Below, in pieces: positions 47,270 through 59,910 of a stretch of DNA of 64,000 bases. The position numbers and the translations under genes are program-made. The stretch is from the NCBI GenBank assembly GCA_028023455.1, contig JAQFVV010012510.1, forward strand, positions 1,240,001-1,304,000, written 5' to 3'. The notes beneath the pieces are model-generated. The model did no database searches. It saw only the letters and a program-made list of their open reading frames with translations, and was not told the origin of the DNA. Numbering within the stretch: the stretch's first letter is position 1; each line of letters begins with the position of its first letter. This DNA comes from Epiperipatus broadwayi. Lineage: Eukaryota; Onychophora; Udeonychophora; Euonychophora; Peripatidae.

Positions 47270-48380
47270 TCAGAGCATGATTATACTGTGTCTATACACA
47301 AATCCTAACTATATATGATGTGATGTGGCAATATGTATAGTAGAGTTTTGTCTGTTTTATATATGATGTGATGTGTTGAATTGTGGAGTAGAGAAATAAC
47401 AATTACTTTGATTATGATAATAAGTATTTAATAAAATTATTAACAATAACAAAATTTGTTTATAATTATATTTCAACATAATGATATGAGTTATACAATT
47501 ATTAAATGAACAATTGGCTAAGCATGATTATTCATTTCATTTCTTCAATATCTGGTAATCCAGTCATAATGTATCATTACAAAGAATAATAATTCATTAG
47601 CCCAATTTATTAACTTAAATGTTACAATGCAAAATAAAGTTAAATTTTGATAAAAAATAGTAGTATGTACACATTAACTAACATTTTTACCCTTAGTAAG
47701 TATATTCCATAAATAGAATTTTGTAAGTATCATTTTATATTTTGGGAATCTTTTCCTAATGATATGAAAATATGATAGTAAAGATCATTTATACAGAGTT
47801 TTAGTCATATATTCTGAAGATCTAACTAATAAATTAATTGTAACAAAAATTTCACATTTACCATTAAACATTATAATTGTCCTGTTGTAGGTATCTAATA
47901 TTACTTACCTATTCTTTTATAAATAGTTAAACTTATTGTTAAGCAAGCTTGAGGTTTCTATGTATAACTTTTTATTAATAACTTGAGAATACTAATATTC
48001 CCAATCTCCCCTCCATATAGTTTTACATTATGGTTGGGTGACATTTAACCTATTATCAAAAGAAATAAATTAGGTTAATAAAAATACAAAATTCTTTTTA
48101 TATATAATATTAATCCCGTGTAGTCTAGCCATGCTTAAATTAGTAAGAGTTCATGATGATAAATATTCAAGGAATTCTATTTTTAGAAATCTTTTGTTTT
48201 TTCTCATTTAAAATCCACTTTCCCATGTTCGCATGCCATTTCGAATATTCCGATGGTGATTTCATTCTTTCATCTACAGTATTCCTTTTGATCTAAGAAT
48301 TTTATTTGGTTTGTTGTAACATATTCCGGTGTTGTATTCAGCATGAATAGGTAAAGGCTGATTTCCATTAAAACTCAAAA
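47270..48380 (+). repeat. Left inverted arm of retroelement remnant
   Basis: Reverse complement of 51137-51671 plus 53146-53555. Clear landmarks: CCCTCCATATAGTTTTAC-type stretch (about 48008) against its inverse at about 51410, and TGGTTGGGTGACATTTAACC against GGTTAAATGTTACCCAACCA. Inner edge ends near AAAACTCAAA. Confidence 0.8.
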
Positions 48381-48420
48381 GATAAGGAAGTAGAGAAATT
48401 CCATTTGGAAATGATTCTAT

Positions 48421-49016
48421 AAAAAAACAAGATAACAAGTTAGAAAATTATGAAAAAAAAAATTAACACTCTAAAAATGATAATAAGTTAATTGAGATCA
48501 AACAAAAATTAATTGAAGCTGAAATCACCCACAATAAAGACAATATTAAAAATTTAGTTGAGAGTCAAAATAACTTACAAAACCAAAGAGAAACCATAGA
48601 CTACTCAAAAAATCAAAAATTTGAAAATTTAGAATCTGAATTCTCTTATAAATTTCAAATGTCAAAAGAAAAGCAAACATATAACAATTCCAAACTCAAA
48701 ATGCAATTAAATCTACAAGAACCTGAAATTAATCTTGAGTTAACTGATGAACCCATGAAAATTAAAATGACTTCAAATACTGAAGATATTAAGGGAGATT
48801 TCATGACAAAAACACCAGTGGTAAATGGAGTGAATGAATATATGGAATCACACCAGTATATCGACATTTATCATAAAATTTAAATTTGAAATATTTTCTA
48901 GGGATGATGTTTATAAACCAATTGATATCTATCATGATAGAATATTTCCATATCATGCTACATTTATAGAAGAGAAATGTCACAACTATAATAAAATTTA
49001 TGAAACTTTAAATTAA
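48421..49016 (+). pseudogene. Decayed Gag-like coiled-coil ORF of retroelement remnant
   Basis: Coding-like sequence rich in Asn, Lys, Glu and Gln just inside the left arm. The longest intact piece is 48659-48883 (74 aa, starting MSKEKQTYNN), ending EYMES-like before a frame change. The upstream part 48421-48658 reads as a charged helix broken by stops. Character resembles the coiled-coil frames of elements 1 and 2 but is in a separate, older element. Confidence 0.4.
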
Positions 49017-49889
49017 GCAACTATGCTTAATCATTTTAAGTGTAAATTAAGATAGTCGAAAGTTTTGCGTAATAGAAAAGATGATCGAAATCAAAAGAGA
49101 AAATTAATGGATAGCACTTGAAATTACAATGTCACATATCAAGAAACAAAAAGATGCTATATTCCATAAGTATATAATACCATGGTCCATTCACCTTTAT
49201 TAAATGTATAAATATAAATGCTTAATAAGCTTATAATAAAAATGGACCTAAAGGATTACGACCTAGGGTATGGAACCCAAATTACTAAAAATGGAAGAAT
49301 CCCAAATTTTTTTGATATAAGTAAATCTTATTGAGACCAAATAAAAATCGCAAAATGTAAATTTAAACTCAAGTAAGGAGTCATTAGGATTATTATAAAT
49401 CAGATTGAAGGATGAAAATGTAAAAGAGGGTAACACACAACACCGAACTTGTTATAATATATATTTAATAAATGAACTCTTGAAAATAAATTATAGCGTT
49501 ATTTATAGAATCCATGAGGAAGTGTACCCTTATCACTAAAATGGAAACTGATGACTTTAACAAGTTATTTCATTCAGAAGTGAATGACAACTGACACATT
49601 TAATGGATGCCAGAGAAAATCCAGTTATTTTCACCATATATCCTTTGAGTATACTAGCCTACAAACAATAAATACGATCTTAAGTGATTTAGATCTGATA
49701 ACACCAAATATAATAAAAAAGACACATTGTGTAATATATATACTCCTGAAAATGGAATAAAACCAAGTAATCCAAATCCTAGTTCTAAATGATAGGACAA
49801 TAACTGCATACCAATTTTGAGTCAAGATTTTTTTTTGGAAAAATAAAAATAAAAAAATCTTTCAAGGGAATGAAACTAAAAACAAAATA
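49017..49889 (+). other. Degraded internal region of retroelement remnant
   Basis: No frame longer than about 65 codons on either strand. Expected position of protease, reverse transcriptase and RNase H, but I recognise no motif; probably deleted or too decayed. Length is far shorter than a full pol. Confidence 0.35.
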
Positions 49890-50170
49890 AACATACCTCA
49901 ATCATATTATACCAACTCATGCCTATTCTTACAATGAACATATCGATCGAGTAAGAGATTGGAAAGAAGTCTTCAAAAAGATGGTACAAATGGAACAAAA
50001 CGTAATAAAATCTGAACCAAATTGAAACACCAATTTAAAGTAGATGATAAAGTATTCCTAAAGAGTCCACATGTCAATAAATCCCAAGATATTATACTTC
50101 ACAAATTTTGCAATACTTATGAAGGACCATTTATTACATTACCAAGCATGCATGAACAAACACATATTGG
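49890..50170 (+). pseudogene. Ty3/Gypsy-type integrase C-terminal remnant
   Basis: Two phases separated by a stop and frameshift near 50027: first PTHAYSYNEHIDRVRDWKE with a helical tail, then FKVDDKVFLKSPHVNKSQD followed by a YEGPF motif. The K-V-D-D-K-V start and G-P-F motif are typical of the C-terminal domain of retrotransposon and retroviral integrases, which bind DNA. The frame ends at a TAG soon after. Integration function is lost. Confidence 0.55.
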
Positions 50171-51136
50171 TTAGATAGTGGAAGTGAGATCCATGGCACA
50201 TAATATCGAATATTAAAACCTAATTTCCTCACACAGATAATCCACTAATAGGTGTGAAACAGATTACAGCAAATTAAAATTATAATGAAAGGAAGGTACC
50301 AATAACAAAGAAAAATTTTCTCATACAGAAATAAAAACCAGAGAATTAAAATAAATATAATATATGTATTTTATGGAGGGGAAATTAAGGATACATGAAA
50401 CCAACCAAACATACATCCGTTTTAAAGAACAATTACCACCAACAATCGTTAAAAATATATTGTGAATGATGTACTAATAACTGTATAAATTTGTCCTTTA
50501 AAATTATATTTTTAACTATTCTTGACAATACTGATTTATATATAGTCAAACTTCAAAAAAGCAAGCAATTCATAAAAATCAAAAGAAAGAAAAAGTAATT
50601 AAACTTAGGCAATTGTTAATCCATTACATTAATCATTCAAATATTCAAATGACATCACAATTGAAATAAAAATGTGATCTAAAATCGACATGACAAACAA
50701 TATATAAAAAACGTGAAAGAACAGCTAACTGAAAGAAAACCTGAAAGATTTCTCTTCTTTAAAAAAAGACTGGAACATAATTATGGCTAGTTAATATGCA
50801 GCTTAGCAAAATCTAAATGTGAATCCACTATTTAAAACTATATAACAGCCATTGAACTACCATATCTCCAAAGAAGAAAATAATATTGTGAAATAGAGAG
50901 AAAACTCTGTGTATGAATATGAATGGACTAAATACTTTGGTAATGTTACTTTATAAAGTTAAAGTAAGAAATCACCTCATGCTTATTTGTAGAATTTGTA
51001 AAATTAAAAACCGCCACTAATATTTAATAAAACCAGGAACATCATGTAAAATTATCGGCACAGTTAAGTAGCTATGTCTGGCTAAAAGGAACAAAACATC
51101 ATAGAGATAAAGTGTTCACCATACAACCATGATGTT
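50171..51136. other. 3' part of retroelement remnant
   Basis: AT-rich, non-coding. GGAGGGGAAATTAAGGA at about 50375-50391 resembles a polypurine tract, so a 3' LTR would be expected to start soon after, yet no copy of it is found upstream. Confidence 0.35.
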
Positions 51137-51671
51137 AGATTTGAGTTTTTATGAAAATCAGCTTCTACCTATTCATGATGAATATACCGTCAGAATATGT
51201 TACAAAAACCAAGGAATACTATAGATGAAAGTGGATTTTAAATAATGAAAAACAAAAGATTCCTGAAAATGGAATTATTTGAATATTTATCAATATGAAC
51301 TGTCACTAATTTAAACTTTGACTTGACTACCCAAGATTAATATTATATATATATAATTTTTTTTATTCTAATTTTTTTTTCGATAATAGGTTAAATGTTA
51401 CCCAACCATAATTTAAAACTATATAGAGGGGAGTTAGGAAAAATTAATATTTTCAAGTTATTAATAAAGAGGTATACATAGAAGCACCAAGCTTGCTTAA
51501 TAATAAGTTTAACTATTTACAGATTAAAAGATAAGACTTTATCACTTTAGTAAAATTAGTCACCTACAATAGGACAATTATAATGTTTAATCTTAATTGT
51601 GATATGTTTGTTACAATTAATTTATTAGTTAAATCTTTGTTATTTGGAATATATGGCCAAAATTCTTGTAT
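51137..51671 (-). repeat. Right inverted arm, inner part
   Basis: Inverse of 47830-48380. It ends near GTATAATTG, where homology to the left arm is lost and an insertion begins. Confidence 0.75.
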
Positions 51672-51689
51672 AATTGGGTACTCATCTTC

Positions 51690-51865
51690 TAGCTAGTTGC
51701 CATTCTATGGCGCGGTTTATGGGCCAAAACACATTAAAATGCTGTTTCCGTGGCCGACACGGTCGAACCCGCGTTTTTTACAATACAACTTATTTGTTAT
51801 GCTACAGAATGCAGGCCGCTATGTCGCATCGCAGTACAGCATGTATGTCGCTAAGCAGCAATTAC
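51690..51865 (+). other. GC-richer patch, possible tRNA-like core
   Basis: Contrasts sharply with the AT-rich surroundings. TATGGCGCGGTTTATGGGC and CGGTCGAACCCGCG recall polymerase III A and B boxes. Overlapping frames (51674-51907 and 51697-51891) have no motifs. Confidence 0.3.
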
Positions 51866-52373
51866 ATTTTACGAATTTGCACAATTTATAAAATAATTAT
51901 GGCTTGATGAGAGAGTTTGTATTTGAATTGTATTGAAATGTTGTTTTCATTGGATTTATTTTTATTTTAAACTATTGAAATGTTCAGATGTTTTAAAACA
52001 ATAATTAGAAGACTTTTTACAACGTACTGTATTGAACTTTTATTTGGGTAAATGTTAAATATCTATGTTTTTATTGAGTTGCAATTAGGTAACGTGTCAA
52101 GTAATGTACAGTTAGTAACATTCACGAGACAAAGAAGATTCTACCGTCTGTATATTTTTGAAGTAAAAAAGAGCGGTACTAGAAAAATATCCAGTAAGAA
52201 AAGTCCAAATGTACAGGTTTTTTTGTAAATTTAATAAAAAGCAAATATTATAAACATGTTTAATAAGTAAAGAAGACATTTGTTTGTTGTTAAAAAAGTT
52301 TGAGTTTCTTTCTTCTGTTCGAGTACGCTTACGATTTTGAATTTTTTTATTTTAGCATTACAAACAAATAGAA

Positions 52374-52510
52374 CACTAACCCTAAAACTAACCCTAAACC
52401 TAACTCTAAAACTAACCCTAAACCTAAAACTAACCCTAAACCTAACCCTAAACTAACCCTAAAACTAACCCTAAGCCTAACCCTAAACTAACCCTAAATC
52501 TAACCGTAAC
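52374..52510. repeat. Interstitial telomere-like array
   Basis: About 137 bp of mixed AACCCTAA, AAACCTAA and AAAACTAA units, i.e. degenerate CCCTAA, the C-rich strand of the TTAGGG repeat found in molluscs and vertebrates. Units are irregular, often 11-12 bp (ACTAACCCTAA). Confidence 0.8.
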
Positions 52511-52552
52511 AACTTTTACTTTTATTACGATTATAATTTTTTAGTTAAACAA

Positions 52553-52741
52553 CAAAAAAAGTTGTAACACAAGTAAAAAAATAACTGATAGAAAATTGAT
52601 ATAAAAAAAGCCGTAACACAATTAAAAAAATAACTGATAGAAAATTGATAAAAAAAAAAAACCGTAACACAAGTAAAAAAATATCCGTTAGACAATTAAT
52701 AAAAAAAAAGCCGTAACACAATTTAAAAAGTATACGATATA
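52553..52741 (+). repeat. Tandem repeat, about 3.5 copies of about 52 bp
   Basis: Units contain CCGTAACACAAGTAAAAAAA then TAACTGATAGAAAATTGATA then poly(A). Successive units differ by a few substitutions and poly(A) length. Confidence 0.85.
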
Positions 52742-52913
52742 AAAAACACGAATCAAATTGTAATTTGTTGATTTTATTTTACATTTATTATTATCATTTA
52801 AATTGTATACGTTAATAAAAAATAATATTTTAAAAAGACGATTTTGTTCTGTTTTTATTTTTGCATTACAAAAAAGCACAGAAAAATTATTAAAATCAAC
52901 GGCCTGTGAATGT

Positions 52914-53065
52914 TCATATTTTATAGTTTTAGCGTGAAAACAACGCCATCCTACGGCATCTTTATCTATAATACAAGCACCAAGGACGGTACTCATCTTA
53001 TAGTTTTAGCGTGAAGATGACGCCATCCTACTGCATCTTTATCTATAATACAAGCACCAAAGACT
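52914..53065. repeat. Tandem duplication, 79-bp unit, protein-like on minus strand
   Basis: 52914-52992 and 52993-53065 share TATAGTTTTAGCGTGAA, then CGCCATCCTAC, then ATCTTTATCTATAATACAAG. On the minus strand each unit reads GACIIDKDAVGWR then C/H, F/L, HAKTI, but the 79-bp period is not a multiple of three, so the two are not in one frame. Confidence 0.8.
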
Positions 53066-53145
53066 AAAATAAATGTAAATAAATAGTCCTGTAATCTAAT
53101 GTATTTTGTAAAATCTGTATTCCAATAAATGATTCCTTAATAAAA

Positions 53146-53555
53146 AAAATCCTATTTCTGGGATATACTCACTAAGGGTAAGAACATTAGTTAATGTGTA
53201 TATACTTTTATTTGTATGAAGATTTAACTTTATTTTGCATTGTAAAGTTTAAGTTAATAAATTGGGCTAATGCATTATCTTTCATAATGATACATTATGA
53301 GTGGATTACCAGATATTGAAGAAAGAAAACGAAGGATGATCATTCTTAGACAGTTGTTCATTTAATAATTGTACAACTCATAAATTATCTTGAAATATAA
53401 TTATAAACAAATTTGTTATTTATTGTTAATGATTTTATTAAAAACGTTTTATCATAATCAAAATCACTTATTTATCTACTTCACAATTCATCACATCACA
53501 CTATTTATTTAGGATATGCATATAAGCACGATATAATCATACTCTGAAGTAGAAT
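53146..53555 (-). repeat. Right inverted arm, outer part
   Basis: Inverse of about 47270-47720: shared AACATTAGTTAATGTGTA-type and ATTGGGCTAATG-type stretches, ending with the CACATCACA region that matches 47315-47385. Confidence 0.75.
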
Positions 53556-54304
53556 CTGTCCATATTCTTTCTGGGTTTGAATACCAGGGCAAAAGCTGAG
53601 TAAATTAGAGAGTAAAAATTTTGGAGAAATAGAAAAAAAAAGAAATATAGTTTATAATGAACTCTGCTTAATATATGTGTAATTTACTTGGTTTTGACCA
53701 TTTTAAGAATCATGTTCTGTGTGCAAAATTTTAGTCATGGATTATAAGCTGAAAAGATTCTGGATCTTAAAGTGGTGTTAGTATAATAAACCAGTTTGAT
53801 TGACATTTAGATGATGGCATCCAAATGATGATACACAATATTGGAATCATTCTGTAAATTTTATAAGACTAATAATTGCATAGAGATATTTTCAAGAAGT
53901 ATTTGATGAAATCTATGTTGGCAGGAATCATTAAGATGTAAATATTTAGGATAAATTTTTGCATACCAATGTGAAGAAATAAAAAGTATTTTGAGTATTG
54001 CTATCCTTGTGGTAGCTGCAAATTTTATGTGGCCATCATCTATTTCTGACATTAATTTTTATTTGTTATATATTAGTGTATGCTTCATTACATTTCTTCT
54101 TTATAACACCAGTTCATCCAATAGTTACAAATTTGTATTTTCTTATCATTTTTCCTTATTAAGTCCACATCATTATTCTGATAAATTATTCTCAGTGAAT
54201 TTTAGTATTTGTGCATATATATGGGTCTAAATAAATCCAATATGTGGTCATACCGAATTTATTATATTGTGCTTTTAGATTAATGATAATAAGTGTTAGT
54301 TAAG
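53556..54304. other. Spacer between inverted arm and copy B
   Basis: AT-rich. CTGGGTTTGAATACCAG at about 53571-53587 is B-box-like and may be a SINE remnant. Two small overlapping frames at 53861-54230 on opposite strands have no motifs. Confidence 0.4.
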
Positions 54305-54610
54305 AATTTAATGAAATTACCATGATAGTTAAAATATAAAATATTAAAAATAAAGAATAATATACAAATTCACTTTAAGCATTTTCTAATTTTAATTCGC
54401 TTCAATGAATTTGAATTTTTTTCTAAAAATACTTTATAAACTATTTTAATATGTTTAATAAGCTTAATCTTTGTAGAAAGAGCTTTTTGTATTTTATAAC
54501 TAATAAATGTATTCAAGCCTTTATATAAATTTTAAAACTGTGATGGTTTAACAATAATATCATTCAACTTGCTTAATTATTTCATTAAATTAGGAAAATA
54601 AAATAAACTA

Positions 54611-55720
54611 ATAACAACAAGGAACTTCCCAAGAGTACATTTCATAATTAATTTGAACATAGTTTTATAGACAGGCACCTATGGGTTACATTTATAAGAA
54701 TATATGAAAGCCATTAATGAGATAGATTATTGATTTTACAAGGTATATTAAATATATATAATTCAAATAAATCTATTTAACACAGTATCCAAATTTTAAT
54801 AAATATATTCTTTATTGGTAGTACTATCGATTGTAACACTGACAATCTTTATCAAGCATTAATTAGTACAAATTTACACAAAATAAAAATTTATCTTATC
54901 TATCATTCAATTCATTTAATTTCCCGACAATTCTGTTGTTTTTATGTTAGCCGATTGTCTATACATTAAACCTCTCTCTCTCTATATATATATATAAAAT
55001 AGTGATTTATTAAAAAATAAGAGTAAGTGGAGAAATCTAATATACAAATGTATAAATTATACTATGCATTAAAATAAACGAATTATGTGATGATATACGT
55101 TCTAATACTAGAGGTGTTATAAAAATTGCTGGTTAGTGAAACCATTAATAAATATTGTCAAAAAATAAATACAATTTAATGCATTTTAGAAATTGACAAC
55201 AGAATGTGTATTAAATGTTAATATAAGATATGACATTGGTTGTTTTTATTCGGAAAATTTGGCGAGCAGAACGTAATAAAGAAAGGTAATTAGAAAATAT
55301 ATTGAAAATATTCTGAAAGATAAAGATTTATAGACTAGTTTGTATAGATATTGCAAAATTTATCTTTGAATTTTAATAAATGACTGTTTCTCTTTTTCTC
55401 CTTTCTGGAACAAGAAGGACATACTCATCAATGATTGGCTGCTATTGATCCCCAATAATCCCAGACTGGGTGTTATTAATAACAATGATCCCAGATTTAT
55501 TAACACAAATGTATTTCAGGGTTAGTAGGACCAAAAGTAGCCAACTATTATACATATTAAATCAAATGACTGTTGATGAACAAACACTTTTTCTTTCTGA
55601 ACATATAACGGCTCTATAGTGTAGTGGCAAATGTATCTGCCTACTTTAATTATGACCTTGAGATTTAAAAGTTGGATGTAACTTAAAAATTTTCAGGTAA
55701 CTGGAATTTTTTCAAGCATG
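54611..55720. other. Segment present only in copy B, with a tRNA-like piece
   Basis: About 1.1 kb between AAAATAAAATAAAC and ATTGATTGAG, which are adjacent in copy A near 14925. It contains a CTCTCTCTCTATATATAT stretch (54973) and, at about 55609-55680, GGCTCTATAGTGTAGTGGCA, a good polymerase III A-box-like start for a tRNA-derived SINE. Insertion in B or deletion in A is undecided. Confidence 0.6.
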
Positions 55721-55936
55721 TTAAAATATTGATTGAGGAAACTACTGCATAAACGACATATCTACTCATTCAACTTACTATTCAATAAATGAATATCTGA
55801 TTAATTATTAATTAAAGTATAAAACAATAACGAAAAGCTATAAAAGGATTCATTAAGCCATGAGTTGACTTATCATTGTGTGTAAAAAAATATATGAAGA
55901 AAAAGACATTACTCATTTACATCAATATTTTAAATA

Positions 55937-56047
55937 TTATTTATTAAGCGGAAGCAGTTCGTAATTAAAGTGAAAGTTGTCTTATAAGCATTCTAAAAGC
56001 TTATGCGAAAGGCTTTCAGCCTTGTACTTTAATCAATATTTTAAATA
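55937..56047. repeat. 111-bp insertion with 16-bp flanking direct repeat, copy B only
   Basis: ATCAATATTTTAAATA occurs at 55921-55936 and again at 56032-56047; copy A has it once. The intervening sequence has two hairpins, for example AAGGCT-ttc-AGCCTT. The structure is that of a small insertion with target duplication or a slippage-type filler. Confidence 0.7.
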
Positions 56048-59000
56048 AATTCGTTGCTATAATAAAATATTTTGAAATGTACAAATAAGAGATATCTGTA
56101 TAAAGATTTATTGTGAGTGTATATATCTAAAATGCAAATCCACTGATGCATGGAGAAATAATTTAAACAGACTCACTTAATATATATATTTATCTATTAT
56201 GTGACTCATAAAACTCATAGAACGGATTATAATTATGCAGTGAGAAACAATCCATAAAATCCTTATGCAATAATGCCACGAGCAACTTGACTTTGAAAAG
56301 ATTTTACAAAATAATAAACATTAAATAGATAAGCTATTACATAAACAAAAAATAATTTACAAATTATAAAAATCCATTATGATACTATTCCTTGTGTTCC
56401 TGCTTGCTGTAATAATATTAAATATAAAACTTTGACTTTGAATAAATTTGATTAAAATATTAATCTTATAAGCAAGAAAGCCTAGACAAGAGTACAAGAT
56501 ATACTTATCAATGAAGTGATCAAATCAAATCAAATCAATAGTGTTAATAATTATGAAATTAGTGATTTTAGATAATCGTGTATACTGTATTAACAATACT
56601 AGTAAATAAGGTTAGATATCAGAAAGATGTGTATTTAAAACCACCTTAATATTGAAACTTCATTTACAGTGATTCTTCAAATTTGGCTATACTAACAGAA
56701 ATTGAAACTCTCCTACTTCAGCAATCAGTAAAACAAATGTGAAAATAACTTTTGCCGTATTGGCAAAAAAAAAAAAGGGATGGGGGAGATTCACAATTTT
56801 TCCAAATTTGAAGTAATATAATAATTAGATTCGGAATTCTGGGAAAGATTTATAAATCAGCCAGTAATCATGTAAACATAAAAATTAAGAGGGATTTATA
56901 TAACAATTTATAGAAATTCAAAATAAGAAATTTTATTTTATGACTATGGCGAATAGCAAAAAAAAAATTATAACATGCATAACAATTGATTAAATTAGAT
57001 TTAAACACTCACTTAAAGTATTAGTGACTAAATGAAAATAGTTATATGAAGATTTTAATTCATTAGTAAATGAATATCACTTATATAAAACTCAAAGATA
57101 AAAGATGAAGAGGACAACTAGCAATTAGATGGATAATCTCCATTCACGCAATATTTATTTTTATTTGAGTATCCTGAAAATCACAGATAGTATGTAATTT
57201 TGAAGCAATTTCATTCATGTGATTATTAGAAGTCATAATCAACTTAATGACATCTGCTTATCATTTTGATTCAAACAATAAATTGGTTTAAACAAAAATA
57301 ACACTCAATAAGTGTTTTGATGGCTTTCTGCTTGGAAAAAGATTTTTGTAGGAAATAAGCTACCTTGAACATACTTATTTTAAAAGTGATATTTTAAATT
57401 TTCCTACAACTTAACTATTAATAAATATAATCAAGAAATCTGTAACAGTGATATGTCTTATTTTACTTCATGAATATCACTAATCTTAATTTTTCTCCTC
57501 CAGATAGTAGTTCTTCAGATGTTTTTTAACAACTCTGCTAATTTGCATATTGTTAAATAATTTGTTATGAAGATTAGAATGTGCAGTTTACTTGTAATTT
57601 GTTTAATTCTATTTTTTTGTATATCAGTGATATTACACTGCCGATATTGACCAGCTTTGGACAAACAAATGTATGTATAACTGTATTAAATAAACACATA
57701 AACCAGTCTGTTACTTAGCAAACAGTCAATCATGAGATACCTTTATTATCCTCAACTATGTAAGGCAAAATCTTTTAAATTTTATTTATGAAATAAAAAA
57801 ATGCAGCTATTTTTGATACTCCTAAATCTAAGGATGAGATTATATTAATATTTAAAAAGATCAAATTTTATTGCATTTAGAAAAAAAATATTTGGAAATT
57901 TCACAAGAAATCGATTTTTTATGGCCTAATTTTTTAGATAATGAAAAAAAATATTGGTTGAGCATTAAAAAAGGAGATTTCGATTTGAAGTAAAACATCC
58001 ACTTCTTTGTTAGCGACTTGACAATATAGAGCAATTTAAAAATTGAAGCTTATATTGTACTATATACAGCAATCAGATTGATATGTTATGAAAACAAAAT
58101 AATAGTCCTTTAGAACATCTAAGCAATATGCACATACTGCAATCCATATATGCCTGTATTGTTTTTTAATGACATGCAAGCAATCATGTATTAATTAAAT
58201 ATACCTGAGTACACATGCATAAATTAAAATGAGGTTATTTTTTTTGTAAAATTGAGGAGTAAATAACCTTTGTTGGATAAATTACAATTCATAGGTTGTA
58301 ATTAAAAGATATTAATAAAATCTTTAATTATGTCAATATTAACTCTAATTTCTAATCTGCTATAATAACAGTTTTGTTACGATTTATTTACTTATTATAT
58401 TTTATTTCTTTTTAAAATAAATTCTGTGAAGAAATTTTAGTTAGGTTTTTAAGGAAATGGCATATAATTATCAAATATTAATTTATTTAATAATTATACA
58501 TTTAAGCATTAATTTATTAAAATGAAGTAAAATCAACGAAAAACGAGTAATCAATGATAAATCTCTCTTCGATATTTAGTTTATTTTTCAAAGTCAAACG
58601 TTTTAATTCTGTAGGTACCACATATATTTAATTAAAAAAATTGAAGCTGTATTTTAAAACCAAACGTGGTAACCTATCGATGATTACTCGATCATTCTGT
58701 CTAGTCGATTATAATCGTATGAAATGGTCAAAAAGTATTAAGAGAAGATGCGATGAAAAAAATCATCATATCGACTCAGGAAACTGATGGAGATTAAGCG
58801 TCATTATAGATAAGTAAGTAAAATTTCAAATTAAATGTTAACAGTTTGTAATCCAATGCATATGTTTTTTGCTATAAGGACAATTCATATCCTTTATTTA
58901 AAGCTACATTAGAATCCATATCAAAACTCATTAATGGTAATGAATAAGTATTCCCTTTTCATTAAATGTGATTATTGACAAAATCTATTGGAAGAAAGTA

Positions 59001-59214
59001 TATTATTAATATGTCAAGCTAATTAATAACATATATTCAGATCCAAAACAAGATGAAACATAAATGTGATATGTTGGACTATAAATGTTTAATGTATACA
59101 AAAGTTCAAACTTCATTTAAACATTTCAAATACAATCAACAACACAGGTTGGTAATAATGCAACGTTTTAAGTAGCATTATACTCCAATCTTCAGGTATT
59201 GCCAGATTGATAAG

Positions 59215-59320
59215 TGGCAATATTATTATAGAAGTCAAACATGTCCTTTTAGATTCTTAAATGTTAAATGTTAAGGCAACGCTCTAACCAACTAAGCTAT
59301 TCTGTCAAAGGCAAAAGATA
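59215..59320 (-). repeat. tRNA-derived SINE-like fragment in copy B
   Basis: Minus strand TAGCTTAGTTGGTTAGAGCG matches the A-box consensus better than the copy-A counterpart at 19585-19695. The T arm is degenerate. Confidence 0.55.
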
Positions 59321-59910
59321 GTATAAATTTCATATATTTATATATGACGATTGATTGAAACTTTTCTGAGTTCTTCAAAAATTTTATTACCTTTTTCTGA
59401 CACATTAATTAGAGGTTTCCATATAGTGTTCATTCTAACATGAGTTTGAAGAACTGAATCTTTAACATAAGATATAATTGTTAAATTAATTTGTTTTCTA
59501 TGTGTATCGTCATTAGGTTAAGACTTATGAGAATAATGAAATATCTGAGATGTTTAAAGATAAAGGTGAAAATAGCATGCAAACATAAATATGTGGATTA
59601 TGGATAGAAATTATGTTTTAATGCAATATCAGGTGGAGTAGTTTGTAATTATTACAATTTATGACCAGACTTATAATAGGGAATTGATGAAGAGGTTGTG
59701 TTAATAATTTAGATTTGATATAATTGAAAATTTAGATTTCATATTTTTACCTGTGTAGTTGACAAAGAAAGTTGGGTTACATAGCGCTTGTAGCTCAAAT
59801 GTTAGCACAAATATATTTTTCATCAGTTATGAGAATTAAGAAGAAATATAAAACTTTTGAAGAAAATTAATTAATATTTTTATTCTTGTTTTAAAGAAAC
59901 GGTTAATTCT

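Larger units (their letters stand above)
51672..53145. other. Insertion in the right arm
   Basis: About 1.47 kb without counterpart in the left arm; only about 60 bp of the left arm is missing at this point. It contains a GC-richer patch (51690-51860), a telomere-like array, a 52-bp tandem repeat and a 79-bp tandem duplication. Ends carry no obvious terminal repeats. Confidence 0.6.

Noticed and set aside
52374-52510. True chromosome end
   Set aside because: The array is short, degenerate and flanked on both sides by long unique or repeat sequence.
59215-59320. Functional tRNA gene
   Set aside because: The A box is good but the anticodon and T arms do not fold; copies are diverged as expected for a SINE fragment.
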